NCBI RefSeq assembly: GCF_001422245.1
Contig: NZ_LMMM01000021.1
Coordinates: 168,414 to 232,413 of the forward strand
From: Rhizobium sp. Leaf262
GTDB taxonomy: Bacteria > Pseudomonadota > Alphaproteobacteria > Rhizobiales > Rhizobiaceae
Length of the DNA: 64,000 nucleotides
Reading direction: 5' to 3'
Shown here: positions 41,156-50,275 of the stretch, piece after piece
Numbering within the stretch: position 1 is the stretch's first letter
Layout of the letters: every line of letters starts with the position of its first letter
Made by a program: the position numbers and the translations under genes
The notes under the pieces: generated by a model
The model's database searches: none
What the model saw: only the letters and a program-made list of their open reading frames with translations
Told to the model about the DNA's origin: nothing

Positions 41156-42415
41156 TCAGTCGTCCGCGCCGTGATTGGCGATCATCATCGCCTCGAAAGC
41201 CATGCGTTCGGTCTTGCGCATACGCTCAGATTCCGACTTCAACTGGCCGCAGGCCGCCAGAATATCGCGCCCACGCGGGGTGCGGATCGGCGAGGCATAA
41301 CCGGCCTGATTGATGAAGTCGGCGAATTTCTCGATCTGCGCCCATTCCGAGCACTGGTAGTTTGTGCCGGGCCATGGGTTGAAGGGGATGAGGTTGATCT
41401 TGGCAGGCACGCCCTTCAGAAGCTGCGTCAGCATCTTGGCGTCTTCCAGACTGTCGTTGACGTCTTTCAGCATCACATATTCGAAGGTGATACGGCGGGC
41501 ATTCGACAGGCCGGGATAATTGCGACAGGCCTCGATCAGCTCTTTCAGCGGATATTTCTTGTTGATCGGCACCAGCATATCGCGCAGCTCGTCGCGCACG
41601 GCATGCAGCGAGATGGCCAGCATCACGCCGATTTCGTCACCCGTGCGGAAAATTTCCGGCACGACACCCGATGTGGACAGCGTCACGCGGCGCTTGGACA
41701 GCGACAAGCCATCGCCATCGGTCGCGATCAGCAATGCGGTCTTCACATGCTCGAAATTATAAAGCGGTTCGCCCATGCCCATCATGACGATGTTGGAAAC
41801 CTTGCGGCCTTCGGCTGGCATGATGGTGCCCTGCGGTGCTTCGCGATCGGGAAAATCCCCCAGACGGTCGCGGGCGACCAGAAGCTGAGCCAGAATTTCC
41901 TCTGCCGTCAGGTTGCGCACCAGTCTCTGGGTGCCGGTGTGACAGAAGGAGCAGGTGAGCGAACAGCCGACCTGGCTGGAAATGCACAGCGTGCCGCGAC
42001 CTTCTTCGGGAATATAGACCGTTTCAATTTCAACGGGACGCCCGGCACCGCGCGGCGGAAAGCGCATCAGCCATTTGCGGGTGCCGTCGTTGGACACCTG
42101 CTCCTCGACGATCTCGGGACGCGCAATGGTAAAATGGACTTTCAGCTTTTCGCGCAGGTCCTTGGCCACATTGGTCATGTGGTCGAAGTCGGAGACGCCA
42201 CGCACATAAAGCCAGTTCCACAACTGGCTGACGCGCATCTTGATCTGCTTTGGCGCAACGCCGACATCCAGCAGCGCATCGCCCATCTCCTCGCGGGTGA
42301 TACCGATCAGCGAGGGTTTGTCGGCCATCAGATCCTTGTTGGCGACCATTGGTGCCTTGATCGCCAGACCGGCAGTTGCTTCCAGTACGGACATCGTCTG
42401 TATCCCATCAGCCAT
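41156..42415 (-). CDS. rlmN: dual-specificity 23S rRNA/tRNA adenine-C2 methyltransferase RlmN
   Basis: This radical-SAM enzyme methylates C2 of A2503 in 23S rRNA and A37 in some tRNAs. The 4Fe-4S motif CSLTCSFC gives C151, C155 and C158. [12 protein letters not shown] and [19 protein letters not shown] are conserved, and the resolving Cys sits in [10 protein letters not shown] near the C-terminus. The length of 419 residues is slightly long because of the N-terminus. A second Met at residue 8 ([10 protein letters not shown]) may be the true start. It stands alone on the minus strand. Confidence 0.95.
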   Translation of the reverse strand: MADGIQTMSVLEATAGLAIKAPMVANKDLMADKPSLIGITREEMGDALLDVGVAPKQIKMRVSQLWNWLYVRGVSDFDHMTNVAKDLREKLKVHFTIARPEIVEEQVSNDGTRKWLMRFPPRGAGRPVEIETVYIPEEGRGTLCISSQVGCSLTCSFCHTGTQRLVRNLTAEEILAQLLVARDRLGDFPDREAPQGTIMPAEGRKVSNIVMMGMGEPLYNFEHVKTALLIATDGDGLSLSKRRVTLSTSGVVPEIFRTGDEIGVMLAISLHAVRDELRDMLVPINKKYPLKELIEACRNYPGLSNARRITFEYVMLKDVNDSLEDAKMLTQLLKGVPAKINLIPFNPWPGTNYQCSEWAQIEKFADFINQAGYASPIRTPRGRDILAACGQLKSESERMRKTERMAFEAMMIANHGADD

Positions 42416-42548
42416 TGCAGAGCGAAACCGGCCCGAAAACGAGGCGGAACATCATCTGCATGTCGAGAAAAATCCACAAGGCAAGGCGCGTGTTTCGCGT
42501 CCGCCTGTTTTGTTGACGGGCCTTTAACATCAAAAAGGCCCAAACGCA

Positions 42549-42573
42549 AATGGCCGGTCATCGACCGGCCATT
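42549..42573. terminator. perfect palindromic hairpin between the IalB-like gene and rlmN
   Basis: AATGGCCGGTC-atc-GACCGGCCATT is an 11-bp perfect stem with a 3-base loop, 22 bases after the IalB-like stop. No T run follows directly on the minus strand, so it may act as an mRNA 3' stabiliser or an imperfect terminator. Confidence 0.5.
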
Positions 42574-42595
42574 GGAAAAGATCGACAGAAAGGCG

Positions 42596-43099
42596 TTACT
42601 TGCAGCGTTCGATCTGCTTCAGCGCAGCCGAAATACCCGACAGCGAATAGGAGTAGGAGGTTGCCGTGCCACGGGCGGAGGTCGCCTTGACTGTCATCGA
42701 TTTGCCCACCTTCATCGCAGCCACGAGCGCAGGTTCCTCGGCGGCATTTTCGACCCAGGCAGCCTTGTCCTTGGTAAACATCACGAAATTCTTGCTGTCG
42801 ATGGTGACGTTGACCTTGGAGCCTTCACGAAGGCTGTATCCGACCATGGCCTGAGGCTCATAGGAGATGTTCTGTCCCGGGCGCTGGGAAACGATGAAGA
42901 AAATGTCGCCGTGGTCGACGCTGGTCGGTTCCTTGGCGGTTGGAATGGACAGAACATAGCAAACGGTGCTGTTACCCGACTTGTACGAATAGGCACCCCA
43001 AGCATTGAACTGCTGGATGCGCGTGGGCGACTGTGCAGATGCTATGCCGACACTTGTCAGCAAAATGGCGACTGCGGTTGCTACACTTCTTACAAACAT
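42596..43099 (-). CDS. invasion-associated locus B (IalB) family protein
   Basis: A signal peptide (SVATAVAILLTSVGIASAQ) leads to a compact domain with FNAWGAYSYKSGNSTVCYVLS, ISYEPQAMVGYSLREGSKV and a final conserved Cys (IERCK). The two cysteines probably form a disulphide. The family is named after a Bartonella erythrocyte-invasion locus, but paralogues are common in free-living rhizobia, where their role is unknown. The length of 167 residues is typical. It is transcribed alone. Confidence 0.85.
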   Translation of the reverse strand: MFVRSVATAVAILLTSVGIASAQSPTRIQQFNAWGAYSYKSGNSTVCYVLSIPTAKEPTSVDHGDIFFIVSQRPGQNISYEPQAMVGYSLREGSKVNVTIDSKNFVMFTKDKAAWVENAAEEPALVAAMKVGKSMTVKATSARGTATSYSYSLSGISAALKQIERCK

Positions 43100-43378
43100 A
43101 GAATTTCCTGCCGGGTTATTGTCTTCCAGTTGGCCGAACGGCTACGCCGGGCCGATGCTAGGTGAAGTCCGTCATCTTGATATTGGCTAAAGATCGGTTA
43201 CCAAACCGTCAACGCTGACGCTAAAACTTGAGATTTGCATCATCGTGTAACAGATAAGCGTCTCCCAGCGCCAGCGAAGCAAACACGAACCGTGGTTGCA
43301 TCTCCAGCACTGACACAAGAATTCAGGCAAGAATTTGTCAGCCAACGGCAGCATCGCCAACACGGCATCACAGAGCCG

Positions 43379-43756
43379 TTACTCTGTCTTGAGGGCGTCG
43401 ATTGCGGCGTCTGCAGCCTCGTAATGTTCCATTCTGATGTGGGCGCGCACCATGGCGAGCGCAGCCGTCAGAACGGCAATATCGTCCGTAAAACCGATGA
43501 CGGCAAACACGTCTGGAACCACGTCCATCGGCATGATGAAGTAGCCCAACGCGGCCAGAAGCACACCTTTTGCGCGAAACGGCGTGTTGCGGTCCGTCGC
43601 GCAGTAATAGGCCGCAACCGCATCGCGCGCGAACGGCACCTTGCTCATCACGCGCTTCATTTTCGGCCAGAACTTGGCGCGAACCTCATGCTCGCGTTCC
43701 TCCTGCTTGTCGGGCTCGCCGGGCAGCAGGATTTCACCAATTTTCACGTCATCCAT
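43379..43756 (-). CDS. YkvA/DUF1232 family membrane protein
   Basis: Starting at MDDVKIGEILLPG, after AAAGGA nine bases upstream, gives 125 residues; an earlier ATG adds seven. The DUF1232 signature is present: PFRAKGVLLAALGYFIMPMDVVPDVFAVIGFTDDIAVLTAAL, read here as positions about 65-105, with the DVVPD motif and a hydrophobic helix. The function is not known. It is followed on the minus strand side by phhB upstream (52 bases between), so the two may share a transcript. Confidence 0.85.
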   Translation of the reverse strand: MDDVKIGEILLPGEPDKQEEREHEVRAKFWPKMKRVMSKVPFARDAVAAYYCATDRNTPFRAKGVLLAALGYFIMPMDVVPDVFAVIGFTDDIAVLTAALAMVRAHIRMEHYEAADAAIDALKTE

Positions 43757-43808
43757 CGTCGTGTGTCCTTTGGTCATGGAAGATTATATAGGGGGTAAGC
43801 CCTTTCAT

Positions 43809-44114
43809 TCAATCGCTTCGGCCTGCCGCTGCTTTTTGCATCGCGTTGGCCAGAAGGACGTCTCGCTCGGTAATGCCCTGGGAATCATGCGTCGTCAGGC
43901 AAACTTTCACGCGCGAATAGACATTCGACCACTCGGGGTGATGGTTCAGTTTCTCGGCAGACAGCGCGCACTCCGCCATGAAACCGAAGGCTTCGGCGAA
44001 ATTGGCGAATTTGAAGGTCCTGACGATTGCGAGCCCGTCTTCGCGCAAGGCCCATCCCTTCAAATCGGCCAGTTCGCGATCGATGGCATCTTTGTCGAGT
44101 TTGGGATATTTCAT
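43809..44114 (-). CDS. phhB: pterin-4a-carbinolamine dehydratase
   Basis: This enzyme recycles the pterin cofactor after aromatic amino-acid hydroxylation. The active-site motif NHHPEW gives H58, H59 and W62, and the second motif [11 protein letters not shown] supplies the third His. The ATG at MKYPKLDK is eight bases after AAGGA; a start three codons earlier overlaps that site. The length of 101 residues is normal. No phenylalanine hydroxylase gene is adjacent, so a moonlighting role or a partner elsewhere is possible. Confidence 0.92.
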   Translation of the reverse strand: MKYPKLDKDAIDRELADLKGWALREDGLAIVRTFKFANFAEAFGFMAECALSAEKLNHHPEWSNVYSRVKVCLTTHDSQGITERDVLLANAMQKAAAGRSD

Positions 44115-44145
44115 GGATGTCATCCTTTTTCGGGGCTATGGATTC

Positions 44146-44625
44146 ATGAAACGCACAGCGGTCCTGTTTGTTTGCATGGGAAATATCTGCCGCTCGCCAC
44201 TGGCGGAAGGCATATTCTCTCACATCCTCGCTGCACGGCAAATGCAGGACCGGTTTTTCGTCGATTCTGCAGGCACCGGCGGCTGGCATGCGGGTGACGC
44301 GCCGGATCCTCGCTCCATCGACACGGCCCGCCGGCACGGCATCGATATCTCCACTCAGATTGCCCGTCAGTTTCGACAGGAGGATTTCGAGATATTCGAT
44401 CTTATCCTCGCCATGGATGAGAAAAACCTCGCCCATCTTCGTACGCTGGCGTCCGATCCACAGATGCAAAAGCTGCACCTGTTTTCAGACTACGCAGACG
44501 GCCGGCGGGAGAATGTTCCCGACCCCTATTACGGCACGGGAGACGGCTTCGAGACCGTCTACAACATGCTCTTGGCGGGGTGCATGTCCATGCTCGAAAA
44601 GATCGAGACGGGGCGGGCCTCATGA
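44146..44625 (+). CDS. low-molecular-weight protein-tyrosine phosphatase
   Basis: The P-loop VCMGNICRSP gives nucleophile C10 and R16, and the general acid is D126 in DPYYG. The length of 159 residues is the family norm. The frame is open far upstream into phhB antisense, but the conserved N-terminus starts at MKRTAVLFVCMGN. LMW-PTPs in bacteria often control exopolysaccharide kinases, and no such kinase is adjacent here. The 3' end overlaps the convergent thpR gene by 67 bases. Confidence 0.93.
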   Translation: MKRTAVLFVCMGNICRSPLAEGIFSHILAARQMQDRFFVDSAGTGGWHAGDAPDPRSIDTARRHGIDISTQIARQFRQEDFEIFDLILAMDEKNLAHLRTLASDPQMQKLHLFSDYADGRRENVPDPYYGTGDGFETVYNMLLAGCMSMLEKIETGRAS

Positions 44626-45152
44626 AGTGGGAAGGCCTCCTCCACGATATAAGGACCGCCCCCGACCGATTCCTTTGACGACATCAGCACGAAGCGCCCG
44701 ACCGTAAAGGTGGAGGTCCTAAAATCGCCGCGCCCGGACAGGTAATGCACGACATCATCCAGCCTTGAGCTTCTCAGCCGGGCGAGTGTGACATGAGGCG
44801 TGAATTTGCGCGGGTCCGGCGGCAGTCCCAGTCGCTGGCAGATCCGCTCTATCTCGCCCTGCAAGGCACTCATTTCCGCAGAGGGCGAGACACCTGCCCA
44901 GATCGAGTGAGGCTTTTTGGAGCCGAAGGAGCCGATCCCCGTGAGGTTGATCTGGAATTCAGGCCTCTCGATCCGATCGAGCCTGTTGACGACCTCATCG
45001 GCCGTACGATTATCGATATCGCCTATGAAGCGTAAAGTGATGTGATAATTCTCCACATCAATCCACCGGGCACCCGGCAGACCACCGCGCAACAATGAGA
45101 GGCTCATGGCCGCATTGCGCGGAATTTCGAGGGCGGTAAACAGTCTCGGCAT
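44559..45152 (-). CDS. thpR: RNA 2',3'-cyclic phosphodiesterase (2'-5' RNA ligase family)
   Basis: The two HxTx catalytic motifs are HITL (H37, T39) and HVTL (H120, T122), the hallmark of the 2H phosphoesterase fold. These enzymes open 2',3'-cyclic phosphates on RNA ends. The start at MPRLFTALE gives 197 residues; an in-frame ATG 15 codons earlier is unlikely. The C-terminus carries about 20 residues beyond the usual AFPLH end (SIFSSMDMHPAKSML), and that extension is what overlaps the LMW-PTP gene. Confidence 0.9.
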   Translation of the reverse strand: MPRLFTALEIPRNAAMSLSLLRGGLPGARWIDVENYHITLRFIGDIDNRTADEVVNRLDRIERPEFQINLTGIGSFGSKKPHSIWAGVSPSAEMSALQGEIERICQRLGLPPDPRKFTPHVTLARLRSSRLDDVVHYLSGRGDFRTSTFTVGRFVLMSSKESVGGGPYIVEEAFPLHEARPVSIFSSMDMHPAKSML

Positions 45153-45220
45153 GGCGAGCTCCCCGAATCTTTTGGCAGAACATGTACAGCGAATCATGCA
45201 ACGCAGTCTGGCGCAAGCGC

Positions 45221-45871
45221 TTATTTTTTTTGCGCACCGATAGTGTTTATGAAGTCTTCCACCGTGGGCAGGGATTTCTCCACCATCACGGCTATACCCT
45301 TGGTATTCGGATGCATTTTATCCTCCAGCTGCAGGGACTGGTCGAGTACGACACCATCGAGAAAAAACGGATAGAGAGGCAAGCCATGCTTTTGTGCAAG
45401 GCTTGGATAGATGGCATTGAAGCGGTCGGCAAAGTCTCCACCCATGTTCGGCGGGGCCATGATGCCAATCAGCAGAACGGGAATCTTGCGCTTTTGGAAT
45501 CCGGAAATGATGGCATCGAGGTTCTTTTCGGTTTCTTCGGGAGCGATTCCGCGCAGCGCGTCATTGGCACCGAGTTCCAGGATGACCCCATCCGTTCCGT
45601 CGGGTACGGACCATTCCGCCCGCGCAAGTCCGCCGGCGCTGGTATCACCCGACACCCCCGCATTGGCGATGGACACATTGACGCCCTTCGCTTTCAACGC
45701 CGTTTCGAGTTGGGCTGTGTAACTGTCTGACGGTGGCAGCTGGTAACCGGCCATCAGACTGTCCCCGAGACCCACCAGTTGCACGGGCTTGTCCTGCGCC
45801 TGAACCGAGAAAGCACCAAGCGCGGTTGCGCAGATGACGATGAATTGAGCGGCAACGGCTTTAAATCGCAT
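45221..45871 (-). CDS. tesA: periplasmic SGNH-hydrolase arylesterase (TesA type)
   Basis: A signal peptide (FIVICATALGAFSVQAQ) precedes an SGNH/GDSL hydrolase. Block I is GLGDSLMAGY with S38, block II Gly in NAGVSGDTSAGG, block III Asn in ELGANDALRG, and block V DKMHPNTKG with the catalytic Asp and His. The length of 216 residues matches TesA, an acyl-CoA thioesterase/lysophospholipase/arylesterase. It is divergent from the neighbouring ABC transporter genes, the same tesA-ybbA-ybbP arrangement seen in many proteobacteria. Confidence 0.93.
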   Translation of the reverse strand: MRFKAVAAQFIVICATALGAFSVQAQDKPVQLVGLGDSLMAGYQLPPSDSYTAQLETALKAKGVNVSIANAGVSGDTSAGGLARAEWSVPDGTDGVILELGANDALRGIAPEETEKNLDAIISGFQKRKIPVLLIGIMAPPNMGGDFADRFNAIYPSLAQKHGLPLYPFFLDGVVLDQSLQLEDKMHPNTKGIAVMVEKSLPTVEDFINTIGAQKK

Positions 45872-45954
45872 GATGGCATTCCTAATTTGACAGGCAGTGA
45901 CGGGACCATCCGATATGTCAGACTGCCCTTATCCTTCATATAGGAACGCGAATT

Positions 45955-46665
45955 GTGACGAAAAGCATCATCGATCTGAATAAAGCCGATCTCACTCTGG
46001 GCAGTGCCGCCGCTTCCGTCCATGTTTTGAAAAAGATCGATCTGAGCATCGCAGAAAGCGAAGCCGTCGGTATCGTCGGGCCTTCCGGCTCGGGAAAATC
46101 GACACTTCTGATGGTTCTGGCCGGGCTGGAGCGTCTGGACAGCGGCGAGATCACGATTGCTGGAACGCCCCTCCACAAGCTTGGCGAAGACGCATTGGCG
46201 GAATTTCGCGGCAAGAATATCGGCATCGTCTTCCAGTCTTTCCACCTTATTGCGAACATGACGGCACTTGAAAACGTCGCTGTCCCGCTGGAGCTCGCAA
46301 ACATCGCCAATGCTTTCGAGATCGCGAAGAAGGAATTGGTCGCAGTCGGGCTGGGAGAAAGGCTCAATCATTACCCAGGCCAACTTTCGGGCGGTGAACA
46401 GCAGCGTGTGGCCATTGCCCGTGCGCTGGCCCCCTCGCCTGCCGTGCTGATTGCCGATGAGCCCACCGGCAATCTCGATACAGACACAGGCAAGCAGATC
46501 GCAGATCTGCTCTTCGCAAAGCAGGCGGAACGCGACATGACCATGATCCTCGTCACGCACGATATTTCCCTTGCAGCGCGATGCTCGCGCCAGATCAGGG
46601 TTCGCTCCGGCACCATCGAAGGCGATAGTGCAGCCCCGGCAGAAAAACAGGCGGTTTCCGCGTGA
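45955..46665 (+). CDS. ybbA: ABC transporter ATPase, YbbA/LolD-like
   Basis: A MacB/LolD-type ATPase of 236 residues: Walker A GPSGSGKSTLL, Q-loop VFQSFHLI, signature LSGGEQQRVAIARAL, Walker B LIADEPTGNLD, switch VTHD. The start is GTG, preceded by AGGAA eight bases upstream. The permease gene starts on the ATPase stop (TGATG). The pair sits divergent from tesA, as ybbA-ybbP does in E. coli, where the substrate is not known. Confidence 0.9.
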   Translation: MTKSIIDLNKADLTLGSAAASVHVLKKIDLSIAESEAVGIVGPSGSGKSTLLMVLAGLERLDSGEITIAGTPLHKLGEDALAEFRGKNIGIVFQSFHLIANMTALENVAVPLELANIANAFEIAKKELVAVGLGERLNHYPGQLSGGEQQRVAIARALAPSPAVLIADEPTGNLDTDTGKQIADLLFAKQAERDMTMILVTHDISLAARCSRQIRVRSGTIEGDSAAPAEKQAVSA

Positions 46666-49220
46666 TGGGGGCGTTGCCGTCGGCGCTCAACATCCGCAAT
46701 GCGCTACGTCTCGCGCGGCGGGAGATACGCGGCGGACTGGGCGGATTTTACATTTTCCTCGCCTGTATCGCCTTGGGTACCGGTGCCATCGCGGCGGTCA
46801 ACTCCGTGTCTCGTGCCGTCACCAGTTCAATTGCGACACAAGGCCAGTCCATTTTAGCAGGCGACGTGCGCTTCGAGTTGCGCAATCGCGAAGCCTCTGA
46901 TGACGAGCGCGCCTATATGGACAGTCTCGGTCAGGTCGCAGTTTCCTCCGGCCTGCGCTCCATGGCACGCCTTGCCGATGGATCCCGGCAAACGCTCGCC
47001 GAAGTGAAAGCGGTCGACGGCGCATACCCGCTTTACGGCACCTTCGAAGCGGAACCGGCTGCCCCCCTTTCCCAACTCTTGGCAAAACAGGGCGATACCT
47101 ATGGTGCGGTCGCCGCGCCTCTCCTTCTGGAACGGCTGGGAATTAAGATTGGCGACGAGTTGCTGCTCGGCAATGTCCGCCTCAAGCTGTCTGCCACCGT
47201 CGCCACCGAGCCGGATGCCCTCTCGGATGGATTCGGCTTTGCACCGCGTCTGATGATCAGCCGTGATGCGCTCTTTGCTTCCGGCCTCGTGCAGGCGGGA
47301 AGTCTGGTGGAGCACGCCTACAAGATTCGCCTCATTGATCCCGCCAAGCGCGCGACGATCACAGATGCGACGAACAATGAACTGCCCAATGCTGGCTGGT
47401 CCATTCGCACCAGTGACCGCGCCGCGCCGTCGCTGACCGAAAACGTCAACCGTTTTTCCCAGTTCCTGACACTTGTCGGGCTCACGGCCCTTATTGTCGG
47501 CGGTGTCGGTGTCGCCAATGCCGTGCGTGCCTTTCTGGATTCCAAACGTACAACGATTGCGTCTTTGAAATGCCTTGGCGCGCCTGCCAGCGTCGTCACG
47601 ATGACCTATCTGTTTCAGATCGCGTTCATCGCATTGATCGGGGTATTGATCGGCCTTGTGCTAGGCGCCATCGCACCTCTGGTGGCGATGCGTTTTTTGG
47701 AAGGCGTTCTGCCGGTACCCCAGGGCCTTGCCATCTACCCCGCCGCACTGGGTCTGGCGGCCATCTTCGGACTTCTGACAACGCTTGCTTTTGCCATCCT
47801 TCCCCTGGGACAGGCACGCGAAGTGCCTGCGACGGCATTGTTTCGCGAGCAGGGGTTTGAAGAGAACCGCTTGCCGTCATGGCCCTATCTTCTTGCCACG
47901 GCTTTCCTCCTGGCAGCGCTGGCAGCTTTGGCCATTTTCTCTGCCGAACAGCGTTTTATCGCTTCCGTCTTTCTGGGTGCCGTCGCCTTTGCCTTCATCG
48001 TGCTGCGACTGGTGGCCTGGGGCATCAAGGCATTGGCGAAAAGAAGCCCGCGCGTTCACTCCGCCGCGCTGCGTCTGGCCATTGGCAATATCCACCGCCC
48101 CGGCGCCCTGACGCCATCGGTCGTTCTGTCGCTCGGCCTTGGGCTGACATTGCTCGTCACCTTGACCTTGATCGATGGCAACCTCCGCCGCGAACTGACT
48201 GGAAGCCTGCCCGAGCGCGCACCCAATTTCTTCTTCGTCGATATTCAAAGTGCCGACCGCGACGGTTTTCGCGGCCTACTGGAAAAGCAGGCGCCCGAGG
48301 GCGTGCTGACCGAGGTGCCCATGCTGCGCGGGCGCATCCTTGCGCTCAATGGCCAGGACGTGACCAAGATGGACGTTCCTGCTGCCGGCCGCTGGGTGCT
48401 TCGGGGAGATCGCGGTATTACCTATTCGCAGGACATTCCCGAAAATGCCAAGCTCTCGCAGGGCACATGGTGGGAAAAGGATTACAGTGGCGAACCGCTC
48501 GTGTCCTTTGCCAGCGAGGAGGCGGGTGAGCTCGGTCTCAAGATCGGCGACAGCGTCACCATCAACGTTCTGGGACGCAACATCACCGCGAAGATCGCCA
48601 ATCTGCGCGACGTGCAGTGGGAGTCTCTCTCCCTCAATTTCGTCATGGTCTTCTCCCCCAACACCTTCCGGGGTGCGCCACATGCCTGGCTGGCAACCCT
48701 GTCGGACCCATCGGCGACGCCCGCAAAAGAAGGCGAAATCCTTCGCAGCGTCACCAACGCTTACCCAACCATCACCACGGTTCGGGTCAAGGATGCTCTT
48801 GACGTGGTCAACCGGCTCGTCGATCAGCTCGCCACCGCAATCCGGGCTGCCGCAGCCGTTGCGCTGATTGCGTCCGTTCTGGTGCTTGCCGGTGCGCTTG
48901 CAGCGGGCAACCGTGCCCGCACCCATGACGCGGTCATATTGAAGACCCTGGGCGGCACACGCATGATGCTGATCCGGGCCTTCTCCTATGAATACGTCAT
49001 ACTCGGATTGGCCACCGCTGTCTTCGCGCTGCTGGCAGGTGGGGTATCGGCCTGGTTCGTCATCGCCCGCATCATGAAGCTTCCTTCAATCTTCCTGCCC
49101 GATGTTGCCATAACAACAATCGTCGTCGCGCTGGTCATGACCGTGGGCATCGGCCTCATCGGCACCTGGCGCATTCTGGGACAGAAGGCGGCTCCGGCGC
49201 TAAGGCAGGCTGGTGAATAA
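46665..49220 (+). CDS. ybbP: FtsX-type ABC permease, YbbP-like
   Basis: This is a large permease (851 residues) with the MacB/FtsX layout. A first helix (FIFLACIALGTGAIAAV) is followed by a periplasmic domain, three helices (about 265-385), one more pair (about 400-450), a second FtsX-like repeat with another periplasmic domain, and a final three-helix set (IRAAAAVALIASVLVLAGALAAG; ILGLATAVFALLAGG; TTIVVALVMTVGIGLIG). The start overlaps the ATPase stop by one base (an alternative GTG lies one codon earlier). It probably moves a hydrophobic envelope compound. Confidence 0.88.
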   Translation: MGALPSALNIRNALRLARREIRGGLGGFYIFLACIALGTGAIAAVNSVSRAVTSSIATQGQSILAGDVRFELRNREASDDERAYMDSLGQVAVSSGLRSMARLADGSRQTLAEVKAVDGAYPLYGTFEAEPAAPLSQLLAKQGDTYGAVAAPLLLERLGIKIGDELLLGNVRLKLSATVATEPDALSDGFGFAPRLMISRDALFASGLVQAGSLVEHAYKIRLIDPAKRATITDATNNELPNAGWSIRTSDRAAPSLTENVNRFSQFLTLVGLTALIVGGVGVANAVRAFLDSKRTTIASLKCLGAPASVVTMTYLFQIAFIALIGVLIGLVLGAIAPLVAMRFLEGVLPVPQGLAIYPAALGLAAIFGLLTTLAFAILPLGQAREVPATALFREQGFEENRLPSWPYLLATAFLLAALAALAIFSAEQRFIASVFLGAVAFAFIVLRLVAWGIKALAKRSPRVHSAALRLAIGNIHRPGALTPSVVLSLGLGLTLLVTLTLIDGNLRRELTGSLPERAPNFFFVDIQSADRDGFRGLLEKQAPEGVLTEVPMLRGRILALNGQDVTKMDVPAAGRWVLRGDRGITYSQDIPENAKLSQGTWWEKDYSGEPLVSFASEEAGELGLKIGDSVTINVLGRNITAKIANLRDVQWESLSLNFVMVFSPNTFRGAPHAWLATLSDPSATPAKEGEILRSVTNAYPTITTVRVKDALDVVNRLVDQLATAIRAAAAVALIASVLVLAGALAAGNRARTHDAVILKTLGGTRMMLIRAFSYEYVILGLATAVFALLAGGVSAWFVIARIMKLPSIFLPDVAITTIVVALVMTVGIGLIGTWRILGQKAAPALRQAGE

Positions 49221-49392
49221 ACCAGGAAAGTTGTGCACGACATAACTTTAGCGTTCAATCCCGGCAAACGATCTCTAAAATGTTATCGCTTTTCGCGCAT
49301 ACGGTGTTTTTTCGTTTTTTGAAGCTCTTGTAACTGAAACGCGATACCCTCATATTCTTCGATAGGCTTGCTGTAGCTCCGCAGCGGCGCCT

Positions 49393-49459
49393 GGGATATA
49401 GTCGTGATGACGGTCATATCCCGACACCGTAGAAATTTCGGAGCTCATAAGAGGAAACA
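49393..49459 (+). promoter_or_regulatory. candidate ybhL-type 5' leader RNA
   Basis: A hairpin GGGATAT ... ATATCCC (16-base loop containing GTC/GAC) and a weaker CCG/CGG hairpin lie just upstream of the Bax-inhibitor gene, ending at the AGAGGAAAC ribosome-binding region. A conserved 'ybhL leader' RNA is known in Rhizobiales at this position; assignment here rests on context and the stem, not on a covariance search. Confidence 0.4.
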
Positions 49460-50197
49460 ATGGCTGATTTTAACAATTACCAGAACCGCATGGCCCAGGG
49501 CCGTGTCCAGTCTGGCGCGATGATCGACGAAGGTCTTCGCACCTACATGCTGAAGGTCTACAACCTGATGGCTCTTGCGCTGGTCATTACCGGCGTGGCG
49601 TCGTTCGGTACCTACACTCTGGCGGTTTCCAACCCGGCCGTCGCACAGGCACTTTATCAGTCGCCGCTGCGCTGGGTCATCATGTTCGCACCGCTGGCTC
49701 TGGTGTTCTTCCTGAGCTTCCGTATTCAGAAGATGAGCGTACCGGCCGCGCAGGCAACCTTCTGGGGTTATGCCGCGCTGATGGGTATTTCTCTGTCCTC
49801 GATCTTCCTGGTCTTCACCGGCCAGAGCATCGTCCAGACGTTCTTCATCACGGCTGCTTCGTTTGGTGCCCTGTCGCTTTACGGCTACACCACCAAGAAG
49901 GACCTATCCGGCATGGGCTCGTTCCTGATCATGGGTCTGTTCGGCCTAATCATCGCGTCCATCGTCAACATCTTCCTTCAGTCGTCTGCCATGGGCTTTG
50001 CGATCTCCGCCATCGGCGTGCTGATCTTCGCGGGTCTGACAGCCTATGACACGCAGAAGATCAAGGAAATGTATTTCGATGGTGACGACGTCGCCGTGGC
50101 TGGTCGCAAGGCCATCATGGGTGCGCTGACGCTGTACCTCGACTTCATCAACCTGTTCATGTTCATGCTGCAGTTTCTCGGAAACCGCGACGACTGA
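49460..50197 (+). CDS. Bax inhibitor-1 / YccA (YbhL) family membrane protein
   Basis: Seven membrane helices occupy 245 residues. The family's last-helix block is seen in IFAGLTAYDTQKIKEMY, with the conserved Asp, and the final LYLDFINLFMFMLQFLG. TMBIM family members act as pH-sensitive cation (calcium) leak channels or protease modulators such as YccA; which applies here is unknown. AGAGGAAAC precedes the ATG. It is transcribed alone and closed by a good terminator. Confidence 0.93.
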   Translation: MADFNNYQNRMAQGRVQSGAMIDEGLRTYMLKVYNLMALALVITGVASFGTYTLAVSNPAVAQALYQSPLRWVIMFAPLALVFFLSFRIQKMSVPAAQATFWGYAALMGISLSSIFLVFTGQSIVQTFFITAASFGALSLYGYTTKKDLSGMGSFLIMGLFGLIIASIVNIFLQSSAMGFAISAIGVLIFAGLTAYDTQKIKEMYFDGDDVAVAGRKAIMGALTLYLDFINLFMFMLQFLGNRDD

Positions 50198-50218
50198 TCA
50201 GGTTTGAAATGAATATGC

Positions 50219-50246
50219 AAAAGGCGGCTCTCGGGCCGCCTTTTTT
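50219..50246 (+). terminator. Rho-independent terminator after the Bax-inhibitor gene
   Basis: AAGGCGGC-tctcgg-GCCGCC is followed by TTTTTT, 21 bases after the stop. The A-run on the other side may also help end the convergent DUF2794 gene. Confidence 0.9.
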
Positions 50247-50275
50247 GTTGTCCGCTTTGCTGGAATCGAATCAAT

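Noticed and set aside
41171..43165. A 664-codon plus-strand frame across rlmN and the IalB-like gene
   Set aside because: Both minus-strand genes are well formed; the plus frame spans a promoter region and has no domain.
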